NCBI GenBank assembly: GCA_900318355.1
Contig: ONKE01000007.1
Span: 1-57,376 of the forward strand
Reading direction: 5' to 3'
Source of the DNA: an uncultured Bacteroidales bacterium
Lineage (GTDB): Bacteria > Bacteroidota > Bacteroidia > Bacteroidales > UBA932
DNA: 57,376 nucleotides
The notes under the pieces are model-generated. The model saw only the letters and a list, made by a program, of their open reading frames with translations. It was not told the DNA's origin and searched no databases. Positions 7,884 to 15,702 of the stretch are shown here, in pieces. The first letter of the stretch is position 1, and each line of letters opens with the position of its first letter. A program made the position numbers and the translations under genes.

Positions 7884-10094
7884 ATGAAAGCTAATGATCC
7901 CGAAGACCGGCAACTGCGAATTACTCCACGGTGGGAGGTTGCGTGCAGCACGGCCCCGGGCCGTTTAGTGGCGGCCGGGGTGCCTGGCGCCGCCCAGGCC
8001 GACATGGCCCGCGCCCAAGGATGGGACGACTGGCATTTTGCCGACAACTACCGCCGCTTCGCCCCGCTGGAAGACGTTGACTTCGTCTACAGGACGGCTT
8101 TCCGCGCCCCCGAACTGCGGCCCGGCGAGTCGCTGTGGCTATGCTCCAAAGGCATAGACTATCAGTGCGAAGTCTCGCTCAACGGTCGCTTCCTCGCAAG
8201 TCACGAGGGGGCTCTTTCACCGGTTGAGGTTCGCCTTGATCCCGCCATTTCCGAGGGAGAGAATATCCTTGAAATAAAGGTCCTGAAAGCGCCCAAGAAG
8301 GAAGGGGCGCCGGAAGGCCGCGAACAGGCCTCACACTGCTGCAAGCCGCCTGTTTCCTATGGCTGGGATTGGCATCCGCGCCTTATCCCGACGGGTATTT
8401 GCGACGACACCGCCATCGTGGTCCGCAGGGCCGCATGGCTTGGCGACGTAGCTTTCAAATATGTCCTTTCGCCTGATTTTTCCCGCGCCGACCTGCGCGT
8501 AAACAGCGAAGTCTGCGGCCGGGAAGATGGCGTTTTTTTGACATTTTCGCTTAAGGATTCTTCCGGGCGTGAAGTGCTCTCCCGCCGCGCCGAAGCCAAG
8601 GAAGATATCACGGCGGTCCTCAGCAATCCCCGCCTCTGGTGGACAAGGGACCATGGCGACCCGTATCTATATAATTATGAAGTAGTTCTGCACGGTCTGA
8701 ACGGCGAAGTGCTCGACGTTCGAAGCGGTGCTGCCGGCTTCCGCAGGGTACGCCTCGTGATGAACGAAGGGTCGTGGGACAAGCCCGAAGGCTCTCCCAA
8801 GAGCCGGTCGGACGCTCCGGCCCAGCTGGAGCTAAACGGCCGCCGCATATTCCTCAAAGGCGCCAACTGGGTGTGTCCCGACGTTTTCCCGGGTCTGGTG
8901 GACGAAGGACGCCTGCGCAGTTTGCTCGACCTTGCAGTCGGCGCCGGGTTCAACGTCCTGCGCTGCTGGGGCGGCTGCATGCCGGAGAAAGACGCTTTCT
9001 ACGACATGTGCGACGCGCTCGGCATCCTTGTGTGGCAGGAGTTTCCCCTTGCCTGCAACCGTTATCCCGACGACGAAAGCTACCTCGGTGTCCTTGCCCG
9101 GGAAGCCCGCGCCCTCGTCGCGCGTCTTCGCAACCATCCGTGCCTGGCGATATGGTGCGGCGGCAACGAGCTGTTCAATTCCTGGTCCGGCATGGACGAC
9201 CAGTCCCTGGCCCTGCGCCTTCTCGGCAGCATCTGCCTGGAGATGGACCCCCGCACTCCGTTCCTCCCCACGTCGCCCCTTACGGGCATGGCCCACGGCA
9301 ACTACCTCTTCCGCGACGGCGACAGCGAGGTGTACCAGTGGATGCCCGCGAGTTCGTTCACGGCCTATGTCGAGTTCGGCGTCCCCTCGCTTGCCCCTCT
9401 GCCTGTCCTAAAAGCGATAATCCCTGAAAATGAATTGTTTCCGGTGCGTCCCACTGCCGCCTGGGTCGCCCACCACGCCTTCGGCGCATGGGACGGCAAG
9501 CCCGGCACCTGGCTCGGCGAGGAAACGCTCCGTCACTATTTCGGCCCCGCATCGAGCCTGGAAGAGCTGATCGCCCAGAGTTCCCTGTTGCAAGGGGAGG
9601 GCTACAAGGCCATTTACGAAGAGGCCCGCCGCCAGAAACCTCATTGCTCCATGGCGCTTTGCTGGATGTTCAACGAGCCGTGGCCCGCGGCGGCCAACAA
9701 TTCCATAATCTCTTGGCCCGACCGTCCCAAGGCGGCATACTCCGACGTCTCCGCGGCCTGCCGTCCCCGTCTTGCAAGCGCCGCATTCAGCCGTTTCAGC
9801 TGGCGCGCCGGCGAAGAGTTCCCCCTTGCCCTCTGGCTCCTCGACGACACTTTCGGCCAGCCGTCCGAGTCCTTGGAAATCAAGGCCTTCATAAGCCCGG
9901 AAGGGGCTTCGTCCGGCGAAGTCCTCGTCGGCACCTGGCAGACGCCTCCGACGGCCGACAACACCAACCTCCGCGGCCCCATCGTGCGCGTGGAACTACC
10001 CTCGTGGCCCGGAGCCTCCCGCCTGCGGGTATCGCTTCGCGTAAGCGGCCGCCCCGAGCTTGACAGCACCTACATCCTCGCCTATAATCCTTAG
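7884..10094 (+). CDS. Cytoplasmic GH2 beta-mannosidase-like glycoside hydrolase
   Basis: The 736-residue protein is a family 2 glycoside hydrolase of the beta-mannosidase/exo-glucosaminidase type. The N-terminal jelly-roll shows the typical VPGAAQADM and ADNYRRF pattern (about 30-60), then an Ig-like domain, then the TIM barrel starting near LELNGRRIFLKGANW. The acid/base is likely Glu429 (IWCGGNE) and the nucleophile Glu497 (AYVEFG). WMFNEPWPAAANNSIISW sits near the barrel end. No signal peptide is present, so it should act in the cytoplasm on imported disaccharide or small oligosaccharide. The symporter gene follows by four bases. Exact specificity (beta-mannoside, Man-beta-1,4-GlcNAc, or glucosaminide) is not settled by sequence; mannose-rich surroundings favour beta-mannoside. 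Confidence 0.85.
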   Translation: MKANDPEDRQLRITPRWEVACSTAPGRLVAAGVPGAAQADMARAQGWDDWHFADNYRRFAPLEDVDFVYRTAFRAPELRPGESLWLCSKGIDYQCEVSLNGRFLASHEGALSPVEVRLDPAISEGENILEIKVLKAPKKEGAPEGREQASHCCKPPVSYGWDWHPRLIPTGICDDTAIVVRRAAWLGDVAFKYVLSPDFSRADLRVNSEVCGREDGVFLTFSLKDSSGREVLSRRAEAKEDITAVLSNPRLWWTRDHGDPYLYNYEVVLHGLNGEVLDVRSGAAGFRRVRLVMNEGSWDKPEGSPKSRSDAPAQLELNGRRIFLKGANWVCPDVFPGLVDEGRLRSLLDLAVGAGFNVLRCWGGCMPEKDAFYDMCDALGILVWQEFPLACNRYPDDESYLGVLAREARALVARLRNHPCLAIWCGGNELFNSWSGMDDQSLALRLLGSICLEMDPRTPFLPTSPLTGMAHGNYLFRDGDSEVYQWMPASSFTAYVEFGVPSLAPLPVLKAIIPENELFPVRPTAAWVAHHAFGAWDGKPGTWLGEETLRHYFGPASSLEELIAQSSLLQGEGYKAIYEEARRQKPHCSMALCWMFNEPWPAAANNSIISWPDRPKAAYSDVSAACRPRLASAAFSRFSWRAGEEFPLALWLLDDTFGQPSESLEIKAFISPEGASSGEVLVGTWQTPPTADNTNLRGPIVRVELPSWPGASRLRVSLRVSGRPELDSTYILAYNP

Positions 10095-10098
10095 TCCC

Positions 10099-11463
10099 AT
10101 GTCCGGTCTGCGTCTTCGCGAAAAGATAGGCTACGGCTTCGGCGACATGGCTTCGTCGATGTTCTGGAAGGTATTTTCCTACTATCTTCCCTTCTTCTAC
10201 AGCAACATTTTCGGCCTGCGGCTCGACCAGGTGGGCCTGCTCTTGGTGGTAACCCGCATCTGGGACGCCGTCAGCGACCCGATGATGGGCATAATCGCCG
10301 ACAGGACCCGCTCCCGTTGGGGCAAATACCGTCCCTACCTGCTGTGGATGGCCCTTCCGTTTGCCGTCTGCGGGGTGTTCCTGTTCACTGTCCCTCCGCT
10401 CGGGCCGACCGGCAGGCTGATATGGGCCTACGCGACCTACATCCTGATGATGACGGTCTACACCGGCATCAATGTGCCCTACGCGGCAATGCTGGGCGTC
10501 ATGACGGAGTCATCCTCCGAGAAGACGGTGCTCAGTTCCTTCCGCATGTTCTTCGCTTACGGCGGCAGTTTCCTCGCCGTACTGTGCTGGGAACCGTTCT
10601 GCCGCGCGCTCGGTGGCTACGACACTCCGGTCGGCTGGCAACACGCCATGATGGTGGTCGCCCTTATCGCGCTCGTGCTGTTTCTTGTCTGCTTCGCCCT
10701 TACGCGGGAGCGCCTCAATTCCGCCAGCACGGTGTCGGTCGGCAGCGACATCAAATCCCTGCTGCGCAACGGCCCTTGGTGGATTCTCATCGTCTGCGCC
10801 CTTTGTTCCAACCTGTTTTCGACAGTGCGCGGAAGCACGGTCGCCTACTATTTCCGGGACATTGTCGGGCCGGATGCGAAGGTGTTCGGGATGCTGTTCT
10901 ACGCCGGGCTGTTCCTTGGCGTCGGCGAGGTGAGCAACATGTTGGGCGTGGTGCTTGCCGTCCCGGCCTCGTCGCGCCTTGGAAAAAAGACCACATGGCA
11001 AGTCGCGTTTGTGGCCCTGGCGGTGCTCAGCGGGCTGTTTTTCTGGATTCCCGCAACGCCCTCCGGCTTTGTCTGGATGCTGGTCGCGCAGGTGCTCGTC
11101 AGCATTCTCACCGGCATAGTTTCGCCTCTGGTGTGGAGCATGTACGCCGATGTGAGCGACTATTCCGAAGAGCGCACCGGCTCCGCCTCCACCGGCCTCA
11201 TTTTCTCGTCATCTTCCATGGCCCAGAAGTTCGGAGGCGCGTTCGGCGGCGCGGCGGTCATGTGGCTCCTTGCCGCCTTCGGTTATCAGACCGCCGAAGG
11301 AGTGACGCAGACGGAAGAGGCCCTCACCGGGCTTCGCCTTCTGATGAGCTGGATTCCCGCGGCCATAGCCGTCTTCTCCGCCGCTGTCATGGTCATCTAC
11401 CCCCTGACCACCCGCCGCATCGCCGCCATCCACGAATCCCTCGCCGCCCGCGGGAGGGAATAG
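10099..11463 (+). CDS. GPH-family (MelB-like) sugar:cation symporter
   Basis: This 454-residue polytopic inner-membrane protein belongs to the glycoside-pentoside-hexuronide symporters. The family pattern is clear at the N-terminus (LREKIGYGFGDMASSMFW) and in the loop DPMMGIIADRTRSRWGKYRP. About twelve hydrophobic segments are present. Start at ATG 10099 aligns with that N-terminal pattern; an in-frame ATG at 10060 would overlap the GH2 gene and adds no family sequence. Four bases separate it from the GH2 stop, so the pair is co-transcribed: the symporter would import the glycoside that GH2 cleaves. Confidence 0.88.
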   Translation: MSGLRLREKIGYGFGDMASSMFWKVFSYYLPFFYSNIFGLRLDQVGLLLVVTRIWDAVSDPMMGIIADRTRSRWGKYRPYLLWMALPFAVCGVFLFTVPPLGPTGRLIWAYATYILMMTVYTGINVPYAAMLGVMTESSSEKTVLSSFRMFFAYGGSFLAVLCWEPFCRALGGYDTPVGWQHAMMVVALIALVLFLVCFALTRERLNSASTVSVGSDIKSLLRNGPWWILIVCALCSNLFSTVRGSTVAYYFRDIVGPDAKVFGMLFYAGLFLGVGEVSNMLGVVLAVPASSRLGKKTTWQVAFVALAVLSGLFFWIPATPSGFVWMLVAQVLVSILTGIVSPLVWSMYADVSDYSEERTGSASTGLIFSSSSMAQKFGGAFGGAAVMWLLAAFGYQTAEGVTQTEEALTGLRLLMSWIPAAIAVFSAAVMVIYPLTTRRIAAIHESLAARGRE

Positions 11464-11518
11464 GGGGTTAATTGCGGTAAAAAGACGGTAAATTTATCCT
11501 GCGAAAGAAAAAAAACGT

Positions 11519-11526
11519 TATATTTG
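11519..11526 (+). promoter_or_regulatory. Bacteroidota -7 box (TATATTTG) for the sugar-metabolism operon
   Basis: TATATTTG matches TAnnTTTG in an AT-rich stretch after the symporter gene. It sits 96 bases upstream of the permease ATG at 11623 and starts a transcription unit that may run to the GH92 genes at 22299. Confidence 0.6.
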
Positions 11527-11539
11527 TGTGACGATGCGG

Positions 11540-11574
11540 GCGTGCGCCCTCAACGTCGCTCATCCTGCGCATGC
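11540..11574 (+). other. Possible leader stem-loop upstream of permease
   Basis: In the predicted 5' leader, GCGTGCGC (11540-11547) can pair with GCGCATGC (11567-11574), eight pairs with one G-U wobble and a 19-base loop. The leader is much more GC-rich than other intergenic DNA here. It also holds a 25-codon frame from ATG 11533. Whether either matters is unknown. Confidence 0.3.
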
Positions 11575-11622
11575 GCGCGGGTGCCGGACACGAAAACGAA
11601 AACCAAATTAAACCAAACCGAT

Positions 11623-12798
11623 ATGGGTAAGAAAAACCAATTCTTCACCACCATCCTTCCCGTGATGCTGGGATTCTTTGTCATGGGGTTCGTCGACCTC
11701 GTAGGCATTTCTACCAACTATGTCAAGGCCGATCTCGGCATGAGCGACTCGGTCAGCAGCCTGATAAGCGTCTCCTGCTTCGTCTGGTTCTTCCTGCTGA
11801 GCATCCCCACCGGCTTCCTGATGAACAAGTACGGCCGCAAGAACGTCGTGCTCGTCAGCTTCATCCTCAGCATGGTGGCGCTCGTGATCCCGATCGTCCT
11901 GAAAGACAGCTTCGCAGGCTATCTTGTCGCCTTCGCCCTCCTGGGCATCGGCAACACGCTCCTGCAGGTGGCCATGAACCCGCTGGTCTCCGAAGTCGTC
12001 AGCGGCGACCGCCTTACCGGCACCATCACCCTCGGCCAGTTCGTCAAGGCCGTGTGCTCCTTCCTGGCCCCGATCATCGCCGCAGCCTGCGTCGGCACGG
12101 CATTCGGCTGGCGCCTGCTCTTCCCCATCTACGCCGCGGTAACCCTCCTCGCGACCCTGTGGCTGTGGCTCTCCCCGGTTAAGAACACCCCTATCGAGGG
12201 CGCCGAAAAGGTTTCATTCGCCCGCACGTTCTCGCTGCTGAAAGACAACACCATCCTCCTCTTCTTCATCGCCATCCTCGTGCTGGTGGGTGTCGACGTG
12301 GGCATGGGCGTTTCCTTCCCCAAACTCATCATGGAGCGCTTCGACCTTCCCGTCGAGAAGGCCAGCCTGGGCAACAGCATCTACTTCTTCGCCCGTACCG
12401 TCAGCGCATTCTGCGGCGGCATCATCCTGATGAAGATGAACGAGAAAAACTTCTATCTGGTCAGCATCATCGCGGCCGCGGCCGGCCTCGTCGGCATGCT
12501 CTGCGCCCATGTCCAGTGGCTCATGGTGGCGAGCGTCATCCTCTTCGGCCTCGGCTATGCCAACCTCTTCAGCATCATCTTCTCCCTGGCCATCAAGCAT
12601 GTTCCCGCCCGCGCCAACGAGGTGTCCTCGCTGCTTGTGACCGGCATCGCCGGCGGAGCCATCGTGACCCCTCTCCTCGGCATCGTGACCGACGCCACCG
12701 GCACCCAGACCGCCGCATTCGTGGCAATGCTCGTCATCTGGGTCTACATGTGCCTGATCTTCGGCAAAGTAAGCAAAACCGCAAACGAATCTGCATAA
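11623..12798 (+). CDS. MFS hexose permease, FucP/GluP-like
   Basis: This is a 391-residue major facilitator with about twelve membrane segments, of the fucose/glucose-galactose proton-symporter branch (VDLVGISTNYVKADLGMSDS at the N-terminus; GIGNTLLQVAMNPLVSEV; the A-motif-like loop GFLMNKYGRKNVV). It would import a free monosaccharide across the inner membrane. The start at ATG 11623 was chosen over an upstream extension that encodes only the leader. The PfkB kinase follows after four bases, then the isomerase and MtlD, so the imported sugar is probably one that these enzymes process, mannose or a related hexose by inference. Confidence 0.85.
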   Translation: MGKKNQFFTTILPVMLGFFVMGFVDLVGISTNYVKADLGMSDSVSSLISVSCFVWFFLLSIPTGFLMNKYGRKNVVLVSFILSMVALVIPIVLKDSFAGYLVAFALLGIGNTLLQVAMNPLVSEVVSGDRLTGTITLGQFVKAVCSFLAPIIAAACVGTAFGWRLLFPIYAAVTLLATLWLWLSPVKNTPIEGAEKVSFARTFSLLKDNTILLFFIAILVLVGVDVGMGVSFPKLIMERFDLPVEKASLGNSIYFFARTVSAFCGGIILMKMNEKNFYLVSIIAAAAGLVGMLCAHVQWLMVASVILFGLGYANLFSIIFSLAIKHVPARANEVSSLLVTGIAGGAIVTPLLGIVTDATGTQTAAFVAMLVIWVYMCLIFGKVSKTANESA

Positions 12799-12802
12799 CG
12801 AA

Positions 12803-13807
12803 ATGGAACGCAAAGGTATTATTTCCGTCGGCAACTGGATTGTCGACTCGGTAAAATTTATCGAAGTATTTCCCAAGAAAGGCAACCTGACCACCATCGT
12901 CGGTCAGGATGAAGGACTTGGCGGCTGCGCCCACAACGTGCTGGCCGACCTGGCGTCTCTCAAAAGCGGCCTTCCGCTTTACGCCGGCGGCTGCATCGGC
13001 GACGACGACCACGGCAAGATGTGCCTCGACGCCTGCGACCGCCTCGGTATCGACCGCAGCAACCTGAAGGTCCTCAAAGGCGAGTCCACGTCCTACACCG
13101 ACGTCATGTCGGAAGTCAGCGGCGACGCCTCCCGCACCTTCTTCCACTGCCGTGGCGCCAATGCCAAACTGACTGTGGAACAGGTACTTTCATGCAAATC
13201 CAACGCCCGCATCTTCCACCTTGGCTACCTCCTCCTCCTGGACGAGCTCGACAAGGAAGACCCGGAATACGGCGTGGCCGCAGCGCGTGCCCTCGACGGC
13301 CTGCAGAAGCAGGGCTACGAGACCTCCGTCGACGTGGTCTCCGAGGAAGGCGACCGCTACCGCAAGGTCATCCTCCCTTGCCTTAAATACACGGACTACC
13401 TGATTATCAACGAGGTTGAGGCCGAAAATTGCCTCGGCATCGCCCTCCGTAAAGACGGCAAGGTCCGTCTGACCGAGGCCGAAGAGGCAGCCCGCCAGCT
13501 GCTCGACCTGGGTGTCGGCAAGATGGTCGTCATCCACTTCCCCGAAGGCGGCGTGGTCGCAACCAAGGACGGCCGCAGCTGCAGCGCCCCTTCCTTCAGC
13601 CCGTCCCGCGAGGAAATTGTTTCCACGGTCGGTGCCGGCGACGCGTTCTGCGCAGGCGCCCTCTACGCCATCCACGAAGGCTATGACCTCGAAGACCTTC
13701 TGGACTTCGCCGCGGCATGCGCCCGTTTCAACCTCTTCAGCACCACCTCCACCGGCGGCGCCCCGACCCTCGAAGTAATCAAAGAATTCATCAAATCCAG
13801 AAAATAA
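12803..13807 (+). CDS. PfkB-family sugar kinase (fructokinase candidate)
   Basis: This 334-residue cytoplasmic kinase belongs to the ribokinase/PfkB family. Visible motifs are the N-terminal sugar-binding region (ISVGNWIVDS; GLGGCAHNVLADLASL), the Asn-Glu motif in LIINEVEAENCLGI, and the second signature STVGAGDAFCAGALYA, in which Asp280 is the expected catalytic base. It lies between the permease and the isomerase in a run of genes 2-4 bases apart. If the isomerase makes fructose from mannose, this enzyme would make fructose 6-phosphate, the substrate of the adjacent MtlD. Xylulokinase-like or other hexose/pentose kinase activity is the alternative. Confidence 0.82.
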   Translation: MERKGIISVGNWIVDSVKFIEVFPKKGNLTTIVGQDEGLGGCAHNVLADLASLKSGLPLYAGGCIGDDDHGKMCLDACDRLGIDRSNLKVLKGESTSYTDVMSEVSGDASRTFFHCRGANAKLTVEQVLSCKSNARIFHLGYLLLLDELDKEDPEYGVAAARALDGLQKQGYETSVDVVSEEGDRYRKVILPCLKYTDYLIINEVEAENCLGIALRKDGKVRLTEAEEAARQLLDLGVGKMVVIHFPEGGVVATKDGRSCSAPSFSPSREEIVSTVGAGDAFCAGALYAIHEGYDLEDLLDFAAACARFNLFSTTSTGGAPTLEVIKEFIKSRK

Positions 13808-13809
13808 CC

Positions 13810-14487
13810 ATGAAACGTTCTGAAATCAACGCGATTATCCGCGAGAACAAAGCTATCTGCAAGAAGTTCCTCTTCCATCTTCCCGCATGGGCTGAATGGA
13901 CCCCTGCCGACTGGGCGAAAAAGGGCGAGGAGTGCATCGAAATCAAGCGCAACTGCATGGGTTGGGACATCACCGACTTCGGCAGCGGCGATTTCGAGAA
14001 GGTGGGTCTTTCCCTCATCACGCTGCGCAACGGCAACCCCGAGTTCGACCGCAAGCCCTACTGCGAGAAGATCATGATCGTCCGCGACGGCCAGGTGACC
14101 CCCACCCACTTCCACTGGAACAAAATGGAAGACATCATCTTCCGTGAGGGCGAAGGCGAATTCTGCATGAAACTCTGGAACGCCGATCCCAAGACCGAGC
14201 AGCTCATCGAAGGCGGCATCGTCAAGCTGAAAGTCGACGGCGTCGTGACCGAATTCGAGGCCGGCAAGACCTACCGCATCAAGAAGGGCCAGAGCGTGTG
14301 CTACACCCCGTACATCTACCACACCTTCTGGGCTGAAGGCGGCACCTGCCTCATCGGCGAAGTCTCCATGGTCAACGACGACAGCGCCGACAACCGCTTC
14401 TGGGAGCCCATCGGCCGTTTCCCGAAGATCGAAGAAGACGTTCCGGCCGAAGCCGTCCTCTGCAACGAATATCCTGAGCTTGGGTAG
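13810..14487 (+). CDS. D-lyxose/D-mannose isomerase family (cupin)
   Basis: The 225-residue protein matches the D-lyxose ketol-isomerase cupin family (YdaE-type). The metal site is recognisable as THFHWNKMEDII (two His and one Glu) with the later His in YIYHTFW. Family members interconvert D-lyxose and D-xylulose and many also act on D-mannose and D-fructose. With a sugar kinase two bases upstream and mannitol-1-phosphate dehydrogenase three bases downstream, in a locus with four GH92 genes, mannose to fructose is the most economical role; this is inference. No mannose-6-phosphate isomerase is seen in the window, which agrees with isomerisation before phosphorylation. Confidence 0.85.
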   Translation: MKRSEINAIIRENKAICKKFLFHLPAWAEWTPADWAKKGEECIEIKRNCMGWDITDFGSGDFEKVGLSLITLRNGNPEFDRKPYCEKIMIVRDGQVTPTHFHWNKMEDIIFREGEGEFCMKLWNADPKTEQLIEGGIVKLKVDGVVTEFEAGKTYRIKKGQSVCYTPYIYHTFWAEGGTCLIGEVSMVNDDSADNRFWEPIGRFPKIEEDVPAEAVLCNEYPELG

Positions 14488-14490
14488 ATT

Positions 14491-15702
14491 ATGAATGCTG
14501 TAATGTATGGCGGCGGCAATATCGGCCGCGGCTTTGTGGGAGCGCTTATGAGCCTTTCCGGCTACAGGGTGACGTTTATCGACGTCGCCGCTGCGGTGGT
14601 GGATGAGCTCCAGGCCAAGCAGAGCTACCCTCTGCGTTTTGTCTCCAACGAAGGGAAGGAAGACATCACCATCACGAACGTTACCGCCGTCAACGGCAAT
14701 GACACCGAGGCTGCCTCCGACGTCATCGCCCGCTGCGACATCATGGCCACGGCCGTAGGTGCGCGCATCCTTAAATTCATCATTCCCAATATCGTAGCCG
14801 GCCTGCGCAAGCGTTGGGCTGCCGGCGGCGAGCCCCTCAACATCATCATCTGCGAAAACCTCAACGACGCCAACAAGGTCGTCGAGGGGATGATCAAGGA
14901 GCAGCTCACCGAGGAAGAACGCCGCATCTTCGACGAGAAGGTGGGACTGGTCGAGGCCTCCATCGGCCGCATGGTGCCGGTCCAGACCGACGAGATGAAG
15001 GACGGCGAGCCCCTGCGCGTGTGCGTGGAGCGCTACGGCTTCCTGCCCGTCGACAAGGCGGCTTTCAAGGGGGCGATCCCCCAGGTGCGCAACATGGTGC
15101 CCTTCGAGCCGTTCGACTTCTTCGTAAAGCGCAAGCTCTTCATCCACAACATGGGACACGCCACCACCGCCTACCTTGGCGGCCTGAAGGGCGTGGAATA
15201 CATCTGGCAGGCCATCGACGACCCGGAAATCCGCGTAATCGCCCAGAACGCCATGCTCGAAAGCGCCCTTGCGCTGAGCAAACGCTACGGGGTCGACCTC
15301 GGCGGCATCCAGCTTCATATTACCGACCTCCTCGGCCGTTTCACCAATGCGGCCCTCGGAGACACCGTCGCCCGCGTGGGCGGCGACCCGGCCCGCAAGC
15401 TGTCCCCCGCCGACAGGCTCATCGGCTCGTCCCTGCTCGCCTTTGAGGAAGGCATCACCCCGGCCTACATCGCCGTCGGTGCCGCCGCAGGCGTCAAGCG
15501 CTATCTCGACGAGGCTGGCACGCCCCAGGGCGAAGAAGCCGCCGCGAACGTGCTCGGCGAAGTCAGCCAGCTGCCCGCAGACAGCCCCCTGAGGACTCTC
15601 ATCCTGCATTTCTACAAGATGATAGCCGAAGGCGCCTCCCTGGCCGACCTGCGCCGCGCCGCTGATGGCTGCAAACAAAAGTCCCTCAAGGATATAATCT
15701 AA
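14491..15702 (+). CDS. mtlD: Mannitol-1-phosphate 5-dehydrogenase
   Basis: This 403-residue NAD-dependent enzyme interconverts fructose 6-phosphate and mannitol 1-phosphate. It shows the N-terminal nucleotide-binding loop (YGGGNIGRGFVG) and the family catalytic region with Lys and Asn/His (KRKLFIHNMGHATTAYLGG). ICENLNDANKVVEG and VGLVEASIGRMVP also match the long-chain mannitol dehydrogenase family. It is slightly longer than the E. coli enzyme. No mannitol PTS is nearby, so in this context it either feeds mannitol 1-phosphate into glycolysis or drains F6P into mannitol; direction is not evident. The last base of its stop is shared with the ATG of the regulator gene (TAATG). Confidence 0.88.
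   Translation: MNAVMYGGGNIGRGFVGALMSLSGYRVTFIDVAAAVVDELQAKQSYPLRFVSNEGKEDITITNVTAVNGNDTEAASDVIARCDIMATAVGARILKFIIPNIVAGLRKRWAAGGEPLNIIICENLNDANKVVEGMIKEQLTEEERRIFDEKVGLVEASIGRMVPVQTDEMKDGEPLRVCVERYGFLPVDKAAFKGAIPQVRNMVPFEPFDFFVKRKLFIHNMGHATTAYLGGLKGVEYIWQAIDDPEIRVIAQNAMLESALALSKRYGVDLGGIQLHITDLLGRFTNAALGDTVARVGGDPARKLSPADRLIGSSLLAFEEGITPAYIAVGAAAGVKRYLDEAGTPQGEEAAANVLGEVSQLPADSPLRTLILHFYKMIAEGASLADLRRAADGCKQKSLKDII

Noticed and set aside
13681-15678. Minus-strand 665-codon frame across kinase, isomerase and mtlD
   Set aside because: It spans three clearly recognisable genes on the other strand and is a by-product of their codon use.
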